Shown here: positions 6,803 to 7,248 of the stretch, one piece after another
Position numbering within the stretch: the stretch's first letter is position 1
How the letters are laid out: each line of letters opens with the position of its first letter
DNA from: Pseudomonadota bacterium
Lineage (GTDB): Bacteria > Pseudomonadota > Alphaproteobacteria > Sphingomonadales > Sphingomonadaceae
Reading direction: 5' to 3'
Assembly (NCBI GenBank): GCA_023433445.1
Contig: JAEZCS010000066.1
Span: 1 to 7,248, forward strand
Length of the DNA stretch: 7,248 nt
Program-made: the position numbers and the translations under genes
Notes under the pieces: generated by a model
Told to the model about the DNA's origin: nothing
Database searches by the model: none
The model's input: only the letters and a program-made list of their open reading frames with translations

Positions 6803-6814
6803 GATCAATTGATC
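6803..6814. promoter_or_regulatory. Perfect 12-bp palindrome GATCAATTGATC between TetR B and MFS
   Basis: The palindrome abuts the TetR B stop codon (plus-strand CTA at 6814-6816), sharing its last base, and lies about 70 bp upstream of the MFS start. It is the only clear dyad in the 78-bp gap, and it could be an operator for an internal promoter or a small RNA fold. No good promoter hexamers were found beside it, so a regulatory role is a guess. Confidence 0.3.
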
Positions 6815-7248
6815 TACACTATCGGATGGCCGACGGCCTCCAACTCGGTAAAATCAGATATTCTCTCCGGGCCAGGAAGGAAGCCGGTCAGTATCCTGTA
6901 ATATATGGGGCTGAGCTGACGCCGTCGTTCTGCGCTCTGTTTGACGCCGAGCGCATAGTAGCCGACCTGATGATAATAGGTGATGCGTGATCGTACGAGC
7001 GCTTCATCGCCATCATAGCCAGCCTCGACGAACAGGCGGCGCAGGGCATCGATCCTGACCGAATCCACCGTGTGGACGACATCGGCAACCTTGGTGGAGG
7101 ACGCCGCCCAATTGCGCACGGCCGTATCATAGTCCGGCCGGAACTCGCGCTCCTCGATCCACAGCCGCATCAGCGCCTGATAGCGCTCGCCCGGCGTTCC
7201 CGGACCACTCAGCACCGATACGAAAGGCACGGTGTTGCATGACCGCCA
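6814..7248 (-). CDS. TetR-family transcriptional regulator, copy B (N-terminus outside window)
   Basis: The frame is open to the right edge, giving the last 144 residues of a TetR regulator. The visible part begins WRSCNTVPFV, matching the end of the DNA-binding domain and the whole ligand-binding domain of copy A. Over 123 aligned residues only one differs (Val for Ile in YALGVKQS). After the shared ILTGF, copy B carries 21 residues (LPGPERISDFTELEAVGHPI then V) where copy A has only SDIGG. The GTG at 7230 is an internal Val codon, not a start. It is followed by the MFS gene on the same strand with a 78-bp gap, suggesting an operon. The identical ligand-binding domain implies it senses the same or a very similar molecule as copy A. 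Whether the DNA-binding domain is also conserved cannot be seen. Confidence 0.9.
   Translation of the reverse strand, partial: WRSCNTVPFVSVLSGPGTPGERYQALMRLWIEEREFRPDYDTAVRNWAASSTKVADVVHTVDSVRIDALRRLFVEAGYDGDEALVRSRITYYHQVGYYALGVKQSAERRRQLSPIYYRILTGFLPGPERISDFTELEAVGHPIV
6880..7248. repeat. Long direct repeat, right copy (within TetR copy B, cut by window edge)
   Basis: Partner of 581-949, same orientation, 6299 bp to the right and without indels. Identity holds up to the last base of the window, so the repeat probably continues. The left boundary at 6880 coincides with the codon for the last shared residue (Phe in ILTGF). Together the copies bracket the receptor, S10 and MFS genes as direct repeats. 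Confidence 0.97.

Noticed and set aside
563..7248. Composite transposon or IS-mediated origin of the repeated TetR segments
   Set aside because: No transposase, terminal inverted repeat or target-site duplication is visible at the repeat edges. The repeats are themselves regulator genes.

Overview
The window looks like part of the chromosome or a large replicon of a GC-rich alphaproteobacterium, most likely a sphingomonad (Sphingomonas, Sphingobium or Novosphingobium type). This rests on the style of the TonB-dependent receptor (plug start reading IIVTAQKRDERLLDVPVAIS), the Spinster-type MFS permease, the GcvT/dimethylglycine-dehydrogenase-like protein and the codon use. No RNA gene, insertion sequence, transposase or CRISPR array was seen.

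Layout from left to right. Bases 1-370 hold the 3' end of a GcvT-C-domain protein (+). Bases 371-562 are a short non-coding gap. A complete TetR-family regulator (copy A, - strand) ends at 563 and probably starts at a GTG at 1153. A promoter region of about 160 bp, packed with inverted repeats, separates it from a divergent TonB-dependent outer-membrane receptor (1311-3551, +), which closes with a textbook intrinsic terminator (3584-3616). A secreted S10 serine-carboxypeptidase-like enzyme follows (+, start most likely 3790, end 5382). It converges on a 12-TM MFS permease (5446-6735, -). Upstream of the permease on the same strand lies a second, nearly identical TetR gene (copy B, 6814 to beyond the right edge).

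Together the genes suggest a nutrient-acquisition module. The outer-membrane receptor would bring a ligand into the periplasm, the exported S10 enzyme would trim or hydrolyse it, the MFS permease would take a product across the inner membrane, and the TetR proteins would sense the ligand or product and control the set. The substrate cannot be read from the sequence; a peptide or acyl/ester compound is only a guess from the S10 family.

The most notable signal is the duplicated TetR gene. Positions 581-949 and 6880-7248 align without gaps, with 16 differences in 369 bases. Fourteen of these are at third codon positions, and only one changes an amino acid (Ile to Val). Similarity stops abruptly at the C-terminal end, where the two proteins have unrelated tails. 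The copies are direct repeats 6299 bp apart that bracket the whole receptor/peptidase/permease block, so the block could be one unit of a duplicated module that continues to the right of the window.
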